Below, piece after piece: positions 22,502-35,154 of a stretch of DNA of 64,000 bases. Position 1 is the first letter of the stretch. The number at the start of each line of letters is the position of its first letter. The position numbers and the translations under genes were made by a program. The notes beneath the pieces were generated by a model. That model was not told where the DNA came from. It saw nothing but the letters and a program-made list of their open reading frames with translations, and ran no database searches. Source of the stretch: Turritopsis dohrnii (lineage: Eukaryota > Cnidaria > Hydrozoa > Anthoathecata > Oceaniidae); assembly GCA_027922465.2 (NCBI GenBank), contig BQMF02000136.1, positions 558,001 through 622,000 of the forward strand, written 5' to 3'.

Positions 22502-22771
22502 CACATATGTTTGCTAACGAGCTGGTACCACACATATGTTTGCTAACGAGCTGGTACCACACATATGTTTGCTAGACGAGCTGGTACCACACATATGTTT
22601 GCTAACGAGCTGGTACCACACATATGTTTGCTAGACGAGCTGGTACCACACATATGTTTGCTAGACGAGCTGGTACCACACATATGTTTGCTAGACGAGC
22701 TGGTACCACACATATGTTTGCTAGACGAGCTGGTACCACACATATGTTTGCTAGACGAGCTGGTACCACAC
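22502..22771. repeat. 29/30-bp VNTR, nine copies
   Basis: The unit is cacatatgtttgct, then (a or aga)cgag, then ctggtacca. Copies 1, 2 and 4 are 29 bp and the others 30 bp. The 30-bp phase keeps several frames open on both strands, producing spurious decapeptide-repeat proteins. Flanks are unique. Confidence 0.95.
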
Positions 22772-23386
22772 GGTTTCTTACATTGACTTACTAGTATGAG
22801 CAACCATCACTTGTCTAATTTCAATTTATAAGTTTTCAATGTAAGCATGAAGAATCAAATATTCAGTTGGATGTTTCGGTTGTCTTTTTTCAAGTTATGC
22901 TTCTTTAATATTTCTTCAATTGTAACTATGAAGAGGGGTAGAAGCGTATGTGTGTTGTCAAAAATGGCGGTGAAGTAACATGAAGCGATCAAACTCATAT
23001 GTCACAATTTACTTCTCTCTTTGTCTCAGATGTTTTTAGGTTTTTAAACAAGATTTAAATTGTATCCTGCCATATAAAGATTACAAACAGCCATTTTAGC
23101 ATCAATGTGTTATATCAATGAAAGGAGGAATTCCCTAATTTTCTCGTTTGATTCTTTCCCAACCCTAATGCTCACGTTTTTGTCTATACTTATGAAACTG
23201 ATTTAATTCGCCTTTTCGTTGTTAAGGCACAAGGTTTATTACCATGGCAATAAGTTGACGTAAGTGCTAAACTCAAAACACATCCAGTGAGCAAATCATC
23301 AAAAGTCACTACGACGAAGTGCGTTTTTATAGAAATGTACATGTATGAGCTAGTATACAAAAGAAAAGTAAAGAGTAAAGAAAACT
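22772..23386. other. 3' flank of Ku70
   Basis: Apart from a reverse-strand AATAAA (tttatt at 23235-23240), about 147 bp past the Ku70 stop, no feature was seen. Confidence 0.5.
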
Positions 23387-26300
23387 TTATATTCCGAAAT
23401 GATTAGTAATCGCTTGAATCAGATCGGCTTTTCTTTGCGAACTTGCTTTGATGCTGTTTGCTTGACAGAACGTTTTCAACACAGTGACGGTGAGCGTCTT
23501 CAAGTTTCCGCTCCGCGCTGTTTCTTCCATGTTAACATCCGTTAAATCCGATTTCTTTTTCTTGGCAGATGGGTTGGCAGATGCAGCTTTCCGTTTGGTC
23601 CCGGACGGCCCGTCCCCGTAATCGTTAGGGAAAACTAATTCCTGAAGAAATCAATAGATCAATGATAGATACAGGAAAAAAGGATGTCTGAAAAAACTCA
23701 TGAATCTTTCTGTAATCCGAACATCCGAAGAAAGAACATGACCGGAGAAAGTTTTTTAGGTACGACGATGTGGAATGAAATTCTTCGAGAAAAACATGCT
23801 GTATATAACATCTAAATGCATGCTGTACATAACATCTAAATACAGTCGACGCTTGAAAATTCGAACATTCGATTTCTCGAACTATTCAATTACACGAACT
23901 TTATTGTCGGTCCCTCAATTTTAACTCATGAAAACTCGAACTCTCGATAACTCGAACTCTCGATAACTCGAACTATGTATTTCGTCTCCTGAGAGTTTGA
24001 GTTTTCGACAGACAACTGTATCTTTTTTTTTTGAACCCAATCTAACTGTTCGTAAATCCTAGTAGCAAACTTTACATACGTTAAGTCGAGATTTTCTTCA
24101 TGATATATCTCTGTCACAAAAAAACTCACCTTAAATTCTTTGATGACGCTTCCAGCTTTCTGATCTATTACGTCATTGTTCGGCATGGTTAAGTCCTCAA
24201 ACTCTTCCACGTCATCACGATCCAACGCAAACGCTTCCAGACACCGGTAAAATTTCTGGATTGCTGGGTTTTCAAACATCTCCGGTCTGTACTGAAACTT
24301 GAGCTTGTCGATAATTTCTTTTGTCTTGTCAATCTGCTCGTAGGAAGCCTTTGGTCGAGTTTCCAACTTCACCTTTCGGATGTCGTCACTGTATGGCAAG
24401 TAAAGTACATGGAAACCGGGTGGTTTTATCTGCACCCTGTTTTCATCCAACAACTCATCTTGAGCCAGTAGGGCGGTAAATCTTGGTGGCGTTGATGGGC
24501 GTGTTGAGAGAATACAAATTGGCATGACATCTCTGGCTAAGCATCGTTTTAAGAGGGCGCTAAATAATGTTGTACTGCCGGAGATATTACTTTCGTCCGG
24601 ATATATAAACGAAGAAGGTTTCACATGATAATATTCTTTTAGAAATTTCCGCGGTTTGAAACCTAACAAGTGAAAACCAGGCTTTAGGAGTCCTTTCATC
24701 TGACCTACTTCTTCTTTCTCATAAATTACTTTTTCCCCGCCAAAGTCTTGGTAATATTTTATATCTGTAGGGAAAAGCACCTGTCCGCTATCATGGCAGA
24801 TATACTTGGTAACGGTTTTGACTTCTTCATTGGATCGGCTGTCCACCTTCACGTAGCTACCCTTTGTTGCGGCTCTGTTCAATGTATACACCGATACACC
24901 CAACGAGATGTCATCAGAGAGATTAAGGGGCAGGCGAGTGATGGCCCTTTTCTTGTATTCTTTCATACGCAATCGTGTTAGGAGTTCATCGAACTTGTCG
25001 GATGGATCGCACAACGCGTTGTAATCTTCATCACTGATGACGTTTCGATAAAATAGATCCACATTGAACTGTTCGTCCCCTGAAATAATATTTAAAAAAT
25101 TTACAAATTATTTTTCACATTCTTTTCAATAAACGTTTCCACTCTAATTACTTTGCCGCTAGAAAATCAACATATGTGATCTGTTATGAACAGTCGAGTT
25201 ACAGGTTTGCTGGATGGCATCAGTGGGAATCCCTCAAAACAACAGTAAAAAATGAGTCTGGAATCGAGCATCAAAAAAGTAAACAAATGACGTAAAGAAA
25301 TGATTGGCTCTCTCGTGGAGATTCCCTTGTAGAAAACCGCTGACTTCTGAACAGACCGTTGACTTCTGAACAGTTCACTGTCTTTAAAGATAATGATGAA
25401 CTATCATAAGGTTGAGAAAAAAGTGTGATCTTGTGAGATAATCTCCGCGAGGGTGCCAATTATTTTTTACTTTGTTTGAGCGCCTCTTTATTTTTTTTAT
25501 TATTATTATTACGAATATTTATTACAGGATGGTTCCTCAGTTATAAATACATAATATACAATATATACAAATACTGTTATTCTGGAAGTCCTGTGCAAAA
25601 ATGACGTAAAGGATTTAAAATATTAAGAGACGTATAGACGAGTTAGCCAAAAAACATGAAAGCTCTGAAATGAGAAAAGAAAATGATATAACCACATTAA
25701 AGAAAACAATCAACAATTAAAGAAAAGGCGAAAACGAATGTCAAAAAAAAAGAAAAGAAAAGTTACTAATAGGTGATTATTATACACACAGAAAATTTAT
25801 AAATTTTTTATAAGATCTTTAAATTTTTCATAATCCTTTTCAGCTCTTATCTCAGAAGGGAGACTGTTGTATATCAAAGCCCCTTGAAAGTAAAACGAGT
25901 AAACAACTGCTCATTCCCAGATCAATTTTCAATTGTTCTATTTCTACTGACATCAGCATAGTGCAATCCTCAGCTATATATACATATAATAGTTGACTAT
26001 CTTTAACATAAGCAGCTTCAGCAGTTAGTCATAACAAGCTCCATTCTCATGTTGCAGAAAACACCAGATATATATGTTTTTTAAGATACAAGCTGATTAC
26101 CAATCAAAGACAAAAAAGAAACAAAATGCTTGTGTATAATGTATATACACAATGCATATCTCCACACAGTTCCAATTATTGCAAACAGATCATTCAATTC
26201 ACACTCGATCCACTACTTTTGGGATGACTGGAAAGTGCATTTTGTGCTGATAGAAGTGAAAACTAAACAGACAAAAAATTGTATAGAAAGAAACATCAAT

Positions 26301-27363
26301 TCAATTTTAATAAGAAATTCTTGACAGGTTGTTGTGATCCTGTCATTCAGGCTGAATATTATAATTATAATAACCTCTGCATTGAAGATGACTTTAAAAC
26401 ATTAACAAAAAATTGTGAATTTAGGAAAACTCAGGCTCACCTAAAGCTGAGGCTAGAAATAAAAGAAAATACATATAAAATTGATTAATAAAAAGGGAGC
26501 AGAGAAAATTACCGTGCTTTAAATGGAGCAGTTCCAATTCAATTCCCAAGTCTAGTAAATCCTTGGCCTTCTTTATTGCTCGCCTTCTAGCTTCACGATC
26601 ATCAGCATGTGGGTTATCAGTAGATGTAAACAGCAGGATGCGTTTCTGTGAAATCTTATATGTAGTGTTTGCAAACATGTTGGAACAGGACCTGAAGGTT
26701 ATCGGCAAAAACACTTAAAAGCTGAACGAACAGAGCTTTGATCTTGTTTAGGTAAACATTGGAACATTGTGTAGAAAAGAACCACGGAAATTCGGAGGCT
26801 AACCTTTTTATGATGGATAAATAAACATTAGTTTTTAAAAGTTGAATCCACTGAGTTCTACAGTGGTTTAAACAATTATTTGAAATTTAGGCAATACACC
26901 AATTCTTGGAGTAGATACAAAAAAACACTTCAAACACTTACCATAACGCATCAGAAAGAGAGAAGCTACTGGAATGTCCATATTTGACATCAAAGTTTTT
27001 AACAGATTCTGAATCACGCAAATGCTCCAATTCTAGAATTCTTTTGGCATCTGGCAAGTCAAGTTCTTGAAAATTATATACGTTTTTAAAATCATTACTG
27101 TTTTTATGTTTTTCAGTTCCAAAAAAGATTATTCCAATCAAATCTTTGTCACAGCTGATGATCTTGCTCATCAAAACGTTATGAGCACATCGGACACAAA
27201 TTTCAAATGGTGTTTCAACATCATCATCAGACTTTTGAAACATTTGTTCAGAGGCATCAATCAAAAATATGAGCCCATCACGACCAACTGCAAAGGATGA
27301 CATTTCATTATTTTCTTCTTCATCATCATCCAAAAAGCCACCAGAATCTCCCCAAAATGACAT
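23387..27363 (-). CDS. XRCC6: Ku70, DNA end-binding subunit of the Ku heterodimer
   Basis: Ku70 pairs with Ku80 to ring broken DNA ends in the nucleus and recruits DNA-PKcs and ligase IV for non-homologous end joining. Four coding exons: 27363-26942, 26691-26513, 25079-24130, 23641-23387, giving 601 residues, close to the 609 of the human protein. The N-terminal von Willebrand A-like domain starts near residue 28 (GLIFLIDASEQMF) and includes KRILLFTSTDNPH. The central beta-barrel (about 245-520) lies mainly in exon 3. The C-terminal SAP helix-extension-helix occupies about 560-600 (LKTLTVTVLKTFC to ADLIQAI), preceded by a Lys-rich nuclear-localisation-like patch. Phases are 2, 1 and 0 and all junctions are GT-AG. 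Introns 2 and 3 contain MITEs. Only four coding exons is low for an animal Ku70. Confidence 0.95.
23843..24018. mobile_element. Pogo-like MITE in Ku70 intron 3
   Basis: TA flanks (23841-23842, 24019-24020) and CAGT/ACTG ends enclose an interior of repeated aactcgaactctcgat words in both orientations. The length is 176 bp and there is no coding capacity. CAGT ends with TA duplication fit pogo/Tigger derivatives. Confidence 0.65.
25080..26512. other. Ku70 intron 2 with repeat debris
   Basis: 25296-25465 is an inverted-repeat remnant (aatgattggctctctcgtgg against gataatctccgcgagggtgcc), a family also seen at 42950 and 54500. From 25466 an A/T-run plus atatttattacagg resembles a LINE 3' end. No additional exon is needed, since the phases across this intron agree. 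Confidence 0.5.
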
Positions 27364-29319
27364 TTTATATATCTGCTCTATTGAAAAAAGTAGATTGTTA
27401 CTGTTACTTATATACAAAGAATAACAATTATAGCGAGTATAACAGAACAAAGCCAACAAAGATTTTTTTTTTGAATTTATTTTAACGAGGCCGGGGGGAA
27501 CTGGCAGTGTTATTCACTGATGTGGACCTCCACCAGATTTTAAGGCAGAGAACTTGCACATACTAGACTGATAGGTGATTGTGGTTTTTTTTATAATGTT
27601 ATTTGAGGCACTTGTTCATTACATCACATCATGCACATGTATATCTCATTATAGCTTTTGTTGCATATGTTACTTGTTCATATCACATTAGCATTCTACA
27701 GTGCCAGGATTTGAACCACTACCTGTATTACAAGTCAACTGTCTTACCAAGTGAGCTATACACCCTTATATAAGATTATAAGTTTTTTCTTCTTTATCAA
27801 TCAAGATGCTTGAAAGATATATACAAAATAACGAAATATAAAAATTACGAAATGAAAAAAAAGTATATAGACTGAATATGGAACTATAGATAAAATGAAG
27901 GAAATTAAAAATACACTTATTATATACAATATAATATCACATATAACACACTTCCAAAATCAGGCCAAACAAAATGCCACACACACAATATAAAAATGCA
28001 AGGGTATTATCACATATAAAATGCTGTTTGATTTCACAGGTGGTTGTAACATAACGTGACTGGACATAAAATATATACATGATGTGATGAAGGGAAAAAC
28101 ACAGCACTCACAATAATGGGGAGGAAAATAATATAAATGTTTGAAGTATCTAATGAATGACAAACAATGGCACAGAGAAATAAATTGAAGAACATATTAT
28201 ATAGTTTATTTCTTTCGCTTCATATAGATAATATAACTCATAATAGGAAAAACACCACTCAATCATAGGCATGTGAAGATAGTATATATATACCTAAAAA
28301 ATGGTAACATTTAAACTGTAAATATCAAAACTTTTTCTATTATTATGGCTATGGGCACAGGTTTCTGCTACAAGAATGAAATGCAATGGGACTTTGAATT
28401 ATGTTTCAATAATAGTTGTTACTTTTTAACCCTACAGTGTTTTACCAATAAGTGAAGGGAAAGTTAAGTGCAGCCACACAAAAAATAGAAACAGCTAATT
28501 TCGCCTCAGGACATTTTACGCCGCGACTTATTGGTGAGCCAACCAGGTTGATTTAAAATTTTCTCGCGATATTTTTCCGCCTAGGGTACGATTTTACGCC
28601 TGACTTTACGCCTGACAGAAGAATCGAAGCAGCTAATCAACAGGATGGTTTTCACGTGTGGATGTGTCAAAGGCACTTATGCTTTTACAACATATTTATG
28701 GTTGAACATTTGTTGCAAAATACAACGAACAGTTTTCATCTTATTCAACGAACTTTTAATCGCAAACTTCAATGGACGTCATTGTAATTCCCTTGCCCCT
28801 TATAGTGCGTTTTCAGTCAAGTCAAGTTGTAAGCTATGTGAATTTTTACGAGCACGAGTATAAACTCTTGTAAAATACATAAATTGAAGGAATATCAATA
28901 CGAATGCACCCTTCTTTCTGCATTCACTGACTTCTATGGGAGGCAATTGTTCAGAGTTCACTTTCCAGAAACGAGAAAAAATAGCTGGAAATTTGGTATT
29001 TTTTGTGAAAATATTTAAAAGTCACGAGCACAAAAAGTCGTGAATCCTAAAAAAGAAAAATGTTGCGTACACAAAATGTTGTGCTTGCAAATGTTTGTGA
29101 CTTTAAGGTACTATTCTAGTTGACGACCTAGCATGTTTATCTAACAAATTCATCATAACACCATTAAACTTCTTGCAGCTGTAAAAACTCTCATTCATTA
29201 CGAAAACGTATGGAGTCATCACATAATCAATTGCTCACTAAGTCCAATAAATTTGACAAAATTTCTATTTGGACCAATATAGATGGTTGTACTTAACTTA
29301 CTTTCCGACTGCTTATGTA
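27364..29319. other. 5' flank of Ku70: LINE tail and tRNA-like remnant
   Basis: 27470-27550 (tttattttaacgaggcc, then ctgatgtggacctcca) matches the 3' end of the LINE at 31785. It begins about 105 bp upstream of the Ku70 start, so the proximal promoter must be short. 27693-27772 contains, on the minus strand, sequences like Pol III A and B boxes (tagctcacttggtaaga and ggttcaaatcc). The rest is AT-rich with no supported gene. Confidence 0.45.
27693..27772 (-). repeat. Degenerate tRNA-like sequence (SINE head or tRNA pseudogene)
   Basis: The A-box-like and B-box-like words are about 40 bases apart. The D, anticodon and T stems do not pair convincingly, so a working tRNA is unlikely. The loop region ttgtaa hints at descent from a Thr or similar tRNA. 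Confidence 0.35.
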
Positions 29320-29746
29320 CCACGTACTCATCCAATTCGTTGAATCCGATGATTGGCCATTTCTTTGACATTGTTTGAGTCTGCTCTCCAAAGGTGGAAA
29401 TAATTTGGGAGCAGTGGTTCGTCCGGTAGTGTGGAAAGCAAATGATCCAAATGTTTTTTAAAACTTTCTTTGCTGCAATTGGTCGTGTTGCGTATAGATT
29501 TCGGCAAAACATTAAATAGCCTAAGGGCCCTCTTCAGAAAGACAGTCCCGCCAAATATTTTTGTGTTTGACGTTGACAGATTTCAAGTGACATTTTCTGC
29601 CCCATCTCTGGCTTCCATAACAATGTATGCCATCATTTCCGTTGTCATAATCAAAATTCGGGACAATTCCTTCTATAATACACCAAGTCTAAATAATTCT
29701 GTATCTGTCTCTTCGTCGTTCAATTTGATCAATTTTTTCCAGTAGT
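29320..29746 (-). pseudogene. CR1-like LINE fragment, C-terminal
   Basis: On the minus strand, pieces in several frames spell IERRRDRYRII, IIEGIVPNFDY, and LFNVLPKSIR- and FKKHLDHL-like words. This is the same domain order as at 2763-3392. Multiple frameshifts and stops make it a fossil. The part near 29512-29219 reads as an open frame but is out of phase with the LINE. Confidence 0.6.
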
Positions 29747-30247
29747 TTAAGGGTTGCAATGATGCATGATAGTCTTTGCAGGAATGATTTTTGCAGTCAA
29801 CATGGTATTTGTGTCCCTTGTCCTAAATATTCTGTAGATCCAGACACTGATGCTTTTGACCTTGTTGATGATGTTGATATGCTTTTGTCCACATATAAAA
29901 GGTAAGACAAGACCTGGGAGTGAGGCTGTTGAATTATAGTATTGTTATTATTATTATTCATAACTATGATGCATATATACATATAGGAGGGAAGAATGTG
30001 AAGTTGCTAGATTTTTGTAACGTGAAAATTGTATTCAGAGAAAGACTCCAACAAGAAAAAACACAAGAAGCAAAAAATGCATCTTTGAGGAGAGGAACTG
30101 TTAACTTTTTGTATATATTTGATCTTGTACTCGTTACAAAGCCAATACAATTTCATAATATCTGCTTTCACAACTTTGATCTTCTTCATTTTTTGCAATG
30201 CAGTGTGATGTGTTAATTAGCACATGTCTATAAGAATTTCTAGAATT
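29747..30247. other. Unassigned DNA
   Basis: It contains short simple repeats (attattattatt near 29947) and no supported gene. Confidence 0.4.
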
Positions 30248-30252
30248 CAATG

Positions 30253-31631
30253 CAGGCCTGGGGAGGAAAAAATAGGCCGGCGTGCGGTCCACCACTCGCC
30301 TCATTTCCACATGGCGTGCGTAGTTTTTCACACGCCTGGAAGTTACTTTGGGGTGCGATTCGCACGTCTGTTGGATTTTGGCGTGCGACCGAAATTTCTT
30401 CACTGGCTTTGAAAAGTCTACTTTCCTGTTTTTTCTTAATGAAGCATGTACCACTAATAATTATCATGTCAGTTATTTAATGAGCTCTGTTGATTATTAA
30501 AATGAAAAACATAACCGCACTTCCGCCTATCATTTCTAATGAGTCTCTTTAGAATTAAGAAAATATATTCGTTATGAATAAAAAAATGAGTTGTTATTTT
30601 TCTATCTTTTGATGTATTTTCTTATGAAATTATCGCTAATGTGAGTAATGCTTACAGGTACCCGCTGTTTAAAATAGAAACTTAAGATTTTAAATTCACA
30701 AGGAACTGCAATAAGCATGGAAATTAAAAATTTGTTTGGTCCTCATTTTAATAGCGTTTCTAATCCTGGGTACATAAAATTATGTGCCCGGCATGAAGTA
30801 TTTCTTGGAACAAGTTCTCATTTCGCAGCCTCTCGTTCCTAGGGCTTCGACTGCAGCTCTCTTTCACAATAAGGCGAGAAGCTGTGGGTTTGTAACGGGT
30901 TTTTAAGAACTTAACAGAATAGTGGATATATATTTTCACTGTTATTTTGGTTTTCATGGATGAATTATAACATCATGCAGTTACAACCTCTTCCCTAAGC
31001 CGTATCTTCCGTTTTACTTCGCCAGTGGCTTAGGAACGAGGTTGTATTCTTGCTTAGTCTAATATTTAATTTTTTTTTATTCTAGAATTATGGGAAGGAA
31101 ACAATTGGAATAATGTGAAGAAATACAAGTCATGTCAAACAGTTTTAGAATATTAATAGATAGAATATTAAAGCTGAAACACTCGTTATATAGTTTTTGT
31201 ACAAAAAAACTCTATTAATTTTAGACAAAGAAACTGGGTAATAAAATAGGTTCAAATATTTTAATTTTCCCCTATTACATGAAGGAAGAAAAGCCGCATT
31301 AAATTGACGAATTCTAGTACAATATTATTACGAAGTGATTATCCGCAGTGTGTATCCACCCTTAATAAATAATATTGTATAACAATGAGAAATCTATTTC
31401 TTGACGCGTTCACATGCGCATTCTAAAAACAAGTGTGCATATACAGAAAAATAAACCGTGAATAAAATGCAAACAGAAAGGATATTGATACGTAATGTGA
31501 AAGTAAAATAACGTTTTTTTTTTTATATTTTTGTTAAGCAGCTAGGCATGCGATGAGTCACACGCCTAAAATTGAGATGGTGTGTGTGGGGGCGTGCGAG
31601 TGCGATCGCACGCCTTTCCTCCCCAGGCCTG
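30253..31631. mobile_element. hAT-like element with CAGGCCTGGGGAGG ends
   Basis: The left end CAGGCCTGGGGAGGAAA and its complementary right end are flanked by the direct repeat CAATG (30248-30252 and 31632-31636). Subterminal parts are GC-rich and full of ggcgtgcg words in both orientations, as in hAT ends, where such motifs bind transposase. A five-base rather than eight-base duplication leaves the superfamily uncertain. There is no transposase frame. A possible decayed copy flanks the Kolobok element (about 5530 and 8222). Confidence 0.6.
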
Positions 31632-31784
31632 CAATGTGAATCTTTCGCAACTACACAAAGAAGAAGAACAAAACAACAAGAGAATAATGGAAAAAACCAC
31701 ACCTGTGTGTTTATGAAACAAAATTAACCTGTGGACTATATATAAATTGAAAATTTTTTATTTTTATTTTTATTATTATTTTAT

Positions 31785-34010
31785 TTCGTAAAGCAGGTAG
31801 GTACAATGGCAGCTTTTAAGCTGATGTGGACCTACAACTAAAAATAAAATAAAATGTAATTTAAAATTTTGGGCAAAAATACTATAAAGCAATGATCATC
31901 AAACCTCCAAAAAGATTAGAATGACTTGGATTGAGCACAACAAACAAAGCCTCGGCTAGACTAAAAGAGAATTACACACAAGAAAGCCTTGGTTATGTAG
32001 AGGGTCTAAGTTAAGAATGTCGAATGATTCAATGTGTTTGAATTATATATGTACATGAATAAGTTAACTATAAAATGCTGCTAAAATCTAGTAAATTTCA
32101 CTTCAGTTAATAGTGTAATAATTATAAAGTAGCTATATAAATTATAAAAATATAAAATCATTGTGAATATTATAAGTGTTAAGAATAAAGATGGATTTTC
32201 TTTTTGAATTTGGTCATTTCACTTTTAAAATTATTATGCAATTCAATATTAGTCAGTTCTGTTGGCATTGCATTCCACAGTTTTGACCCCCTCATTGTGA
32301 ATGTGTTTTGGTCATTTCAAAAGTACCTTTTTAAAATCGTAAACTTATTCTGGCAACGAATACCATACCTTTTCTTTTCTTTAGTGAACAGTTTCAAATG
32401 ACAGGGTCAATTTGCTTGTAGCAGATCTTGTACATCAAGCATAAGATACATCACTTGTACAAATAATCAATTGGCATCCATCCTGCATGTTCTAGCGAGT
32501 CCTCTGTTGTCAGGTATTCAGGTAGGTGGTAAATAATCCGAGCTGCCTTGGCATGGATTTCGTCCAATTTGTGAATTGAATGACTATTTCCCTATACCGA
32601 AATGTTGTACACAACAGATTGCAGAATAGCTACACAGTAAAACTGTGTCAAGACTTTAATACCGAGTTTTGACATTCTTTTCAGCATCTTCACTTTGCAA
32701 CAAAAGTTCTTTAGCGTCTTTTCTGTATGGGGTCTCCATGAAAGTGTGTTATCGATAATAACACCTAACACCTTGTGATTTTCAACCAACTCGAGACTTC
32801 GTCCACATAAGGCAACATCCTGAACTGGGCTGATGAATTTCTTTTTCGATAAGATCATGATTTTCGTTTTACTTGGGTGGATGACCGTACCATTACGTGT
32901 TGACCAACCCTGCAAACGACATGATAGGTTTTGAAGCAAAGGTGTAAGCTGGTCTATGGTTTCTGCTACACGAAACCTGGTTGTGTCATCAGCAAACATT
33001 TCGGCTTCGTTATCTGCACTGCTGATGGTATCCTACTAATCATCACTTTCACAAACTGCATCTGTGAGATCGTTGGCATGATACGAATAGCACCTGGGTC
33101 CCAGTAGTGTTCCTTGAGGAACTCCCTGGTCAACTGGCTCCTGTTCTGATGTGCTATTGCAGACCGTCACAAACTGCTCCCTATTGTCAAGATAGCTCTT
33201 GCACCATTCATATGCATCACCAGATATCCTCATAGCCTTCATTTTTTCAAAAGAGTTTCATGGCACACACTGTTGAATGCCTTGCTAAAGTCAATCAGTA
33301 GAACTCCTACTATTTTACCACTGTTTGTATGAGCCGACCACTTGTCACACATGTTTAGAAGCATCAGCTCAGGAGATCTTTCTCTTCCGAATCCCCACTG
33401 GTTGCTGCTAAGCAGTTGATGATGGTATACATGTGAATCGATTTCTGAGGTGGCGACTGCTTCAAGGAGTTTCCCTGGCAAGCACAAAAGAGAAATAGGA
33501 CAATAATTTTCAATTTTGAGTTTTGAACCCTTTTTGTGGATGCAGCAGACCTTGGCGACTTTGTGTTTGGTTGGAAAAGTGCATGTTTGGAAACTGCTTT
33601 TAGCTACATAGTGAAGTCCATTCAGAGTGTCTTCCCCTATTATTCTCACCACTTTTGAACTCACTTTGTCATGACCTCCAGATTTGTTTGGTTTAAAAAC
33701 TCCTTTGAAGACACAACCAAGTTTGTAAAAGTTGTAGTTGATGTCACTTAATTGTTGGGGAATTGTGGTAAACATGGCTCTGTTGAGAGTTAGCTGGATC
33801 CTTGTCTACTTTTCCGATTGTTTGCAAAATATTTATTGAGATGACCCATTTCTTTTCATTATCATTGGTAATAATCCCTTTAAAGTCCTCCAATGGGTCA
33901 ATGTTGCACTTTTTCTTCTTACCGGTGAACTCATTTATGCACTGCGAAAATTCTCTACTAGATGAAGAGAGACCACTAAATCTTTTTTCCAATAGCAAGC
34001 CTCCACAACT
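31785..34010 (-). mobile_element. CR1/Jockey-like LINE, near full reverse transcriptase, frameshifted
   Basis: Minus-strand pieces follow in order: a pre-RT region with CINEFTGKKK (33998-33744), the RT fingers with KPNKSGGHDKV and NQWGFGRERS then LLIDFSKAFNSV (33775-33239), GVPQGTLLGPRC (33242-33036), FADDTTRF with VLGVIIDNTLSW (32999-32592), and a thumb with HAKAARIIYHLP and LTTEDSLEHAGW (32590-32400). The first catalytic Asp of the FSKAFD block is Asn. At least three frame breaks make it inactive. The 3' tail near 31785-31850 shares ctgatgtggacct with 27518. Confidence 0.85.
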
Positions 34011-34330
34011 CGAAGGGTTCTGGTGCAGTAAATGCTGGGGATCAGTAATTTATTTGTTTACTTACCCTTTAACATTAAAAACAGTAAGTGTTGTGATATT
34101 TTGATCATTTTTCATTATAGTGTTTTTAATGTCTCTCAAAATAGCGATGATTATAATGCCATAGTATTTCAAAGTCATTTTTACACAGCATAACATGAAA
34201 TCAGAATTATGCCAATTTTTCAAGATTTCTTGACTAATCAGAAAAGTTCATGTCAGATTTCCTTTTTTACACCAACTTTTCCTGGATACCAACTAAAAAG
34301 GGACACCTCCATTTTAAAAAATTTGTTTAA

Positions 34331-35150
34331 GGTGTGAGTAAGGGAAAAATCATTGACTTTTTTGAAAAAAAGTTTTTTTGCACATCAGGATGAAAGGAAC
34401 TCTGAATTTTCCAATGGTGAAACTATTTTTTCAGGAAGTGGATGGGAAGTCCGTTTATTTTCCAAAACCGTTGTATTAGCGGCTAATTTGTGTACATTAA
34501 AGACCATGAAAAAATAAAACATATTGATCATGTTGCGTATTGATCCTTTTGTTTCAAAATTCCGTTTCATAAATAATTAATTAGTTCACGCAATAAAGAA
34601 AAATCTTTAAAGCTGTTTTTTTCAGTGTTCACTTTTCGTGTCAGAGCCACTAACGTTTGATGCTTCATTTACAAAACTAAAAAAGCTCTGACAGTGAGAC
34701 TTGGCTTACTGAAAAGCTGAAGGGTAGATCTAAAAACGGTTTTTTTTTTATCTTTTTAATTTGAACAGAATATGAGTTATAGTCTTGAAAGCAAAAAAAA
34801 TGAAAACAGAAAACGATACTTTTGAGAAATTGAAAATAACTCTGAAAATAATTTGTTTGAGTAAAAAAAGAAAAAACCGTTTTTTACTCCATCTCTTGTG
34901 ATTACAAAAGTGTAAAAAACATAAGTTAAACTTAACTCGTTTTGTAAATGGAGCTACGTTTTTACAACAAGGTTCATTTTCTTTGACTCGTTCTAAAATC
35001 TTACATTTTTAGTTTACCTTAAAATTTTTAACATGGGCTTTTAGAGATGTAAATAAACTTTCCAAAAATGTATCATACTTGATATAAACATATTCCTGTC
35101 AAAGGAATTAATTAAAAAACAAAAACACGTTTTTTTCCCTTACTCACACC
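34331..35150. mobile_element. TTAA-flanked MITE
   Basis: The ends GGTGTGAGTAAGGGAAAAA and the complement are flanked by TTAA (34327-34330 and 35151-35154). The 820 bp has no meaningful frame; it contains many A/T runs and several ccgtttttt words. TTAA targets fit piggyBac- or Kolobok-mobilised elements. The right TTAA is shared with the neighbouring element. Confidence 0.8.
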
Positions 35151-35154
35151 TTAA

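Noticed and set aside
22543..22803. Frames on both strands encoding decapeptide repeats
   Set aside because: They arise only because the 30-bp VNTR unit lacks stops; there is no flanking gene structure.
23926..24129. C-terminal extension of Ku70 exon 3
   Set aside because: It reads through a GTGAGT donor into the intron and a MITE; splicing to 23641 restores the SAP domain.
29219..29512. 97-codon minus-strand frame as a host gene
   Set aside because: It overlaps out of phase with a decayed CR1-like LINE whose motifs are visible in other frames.
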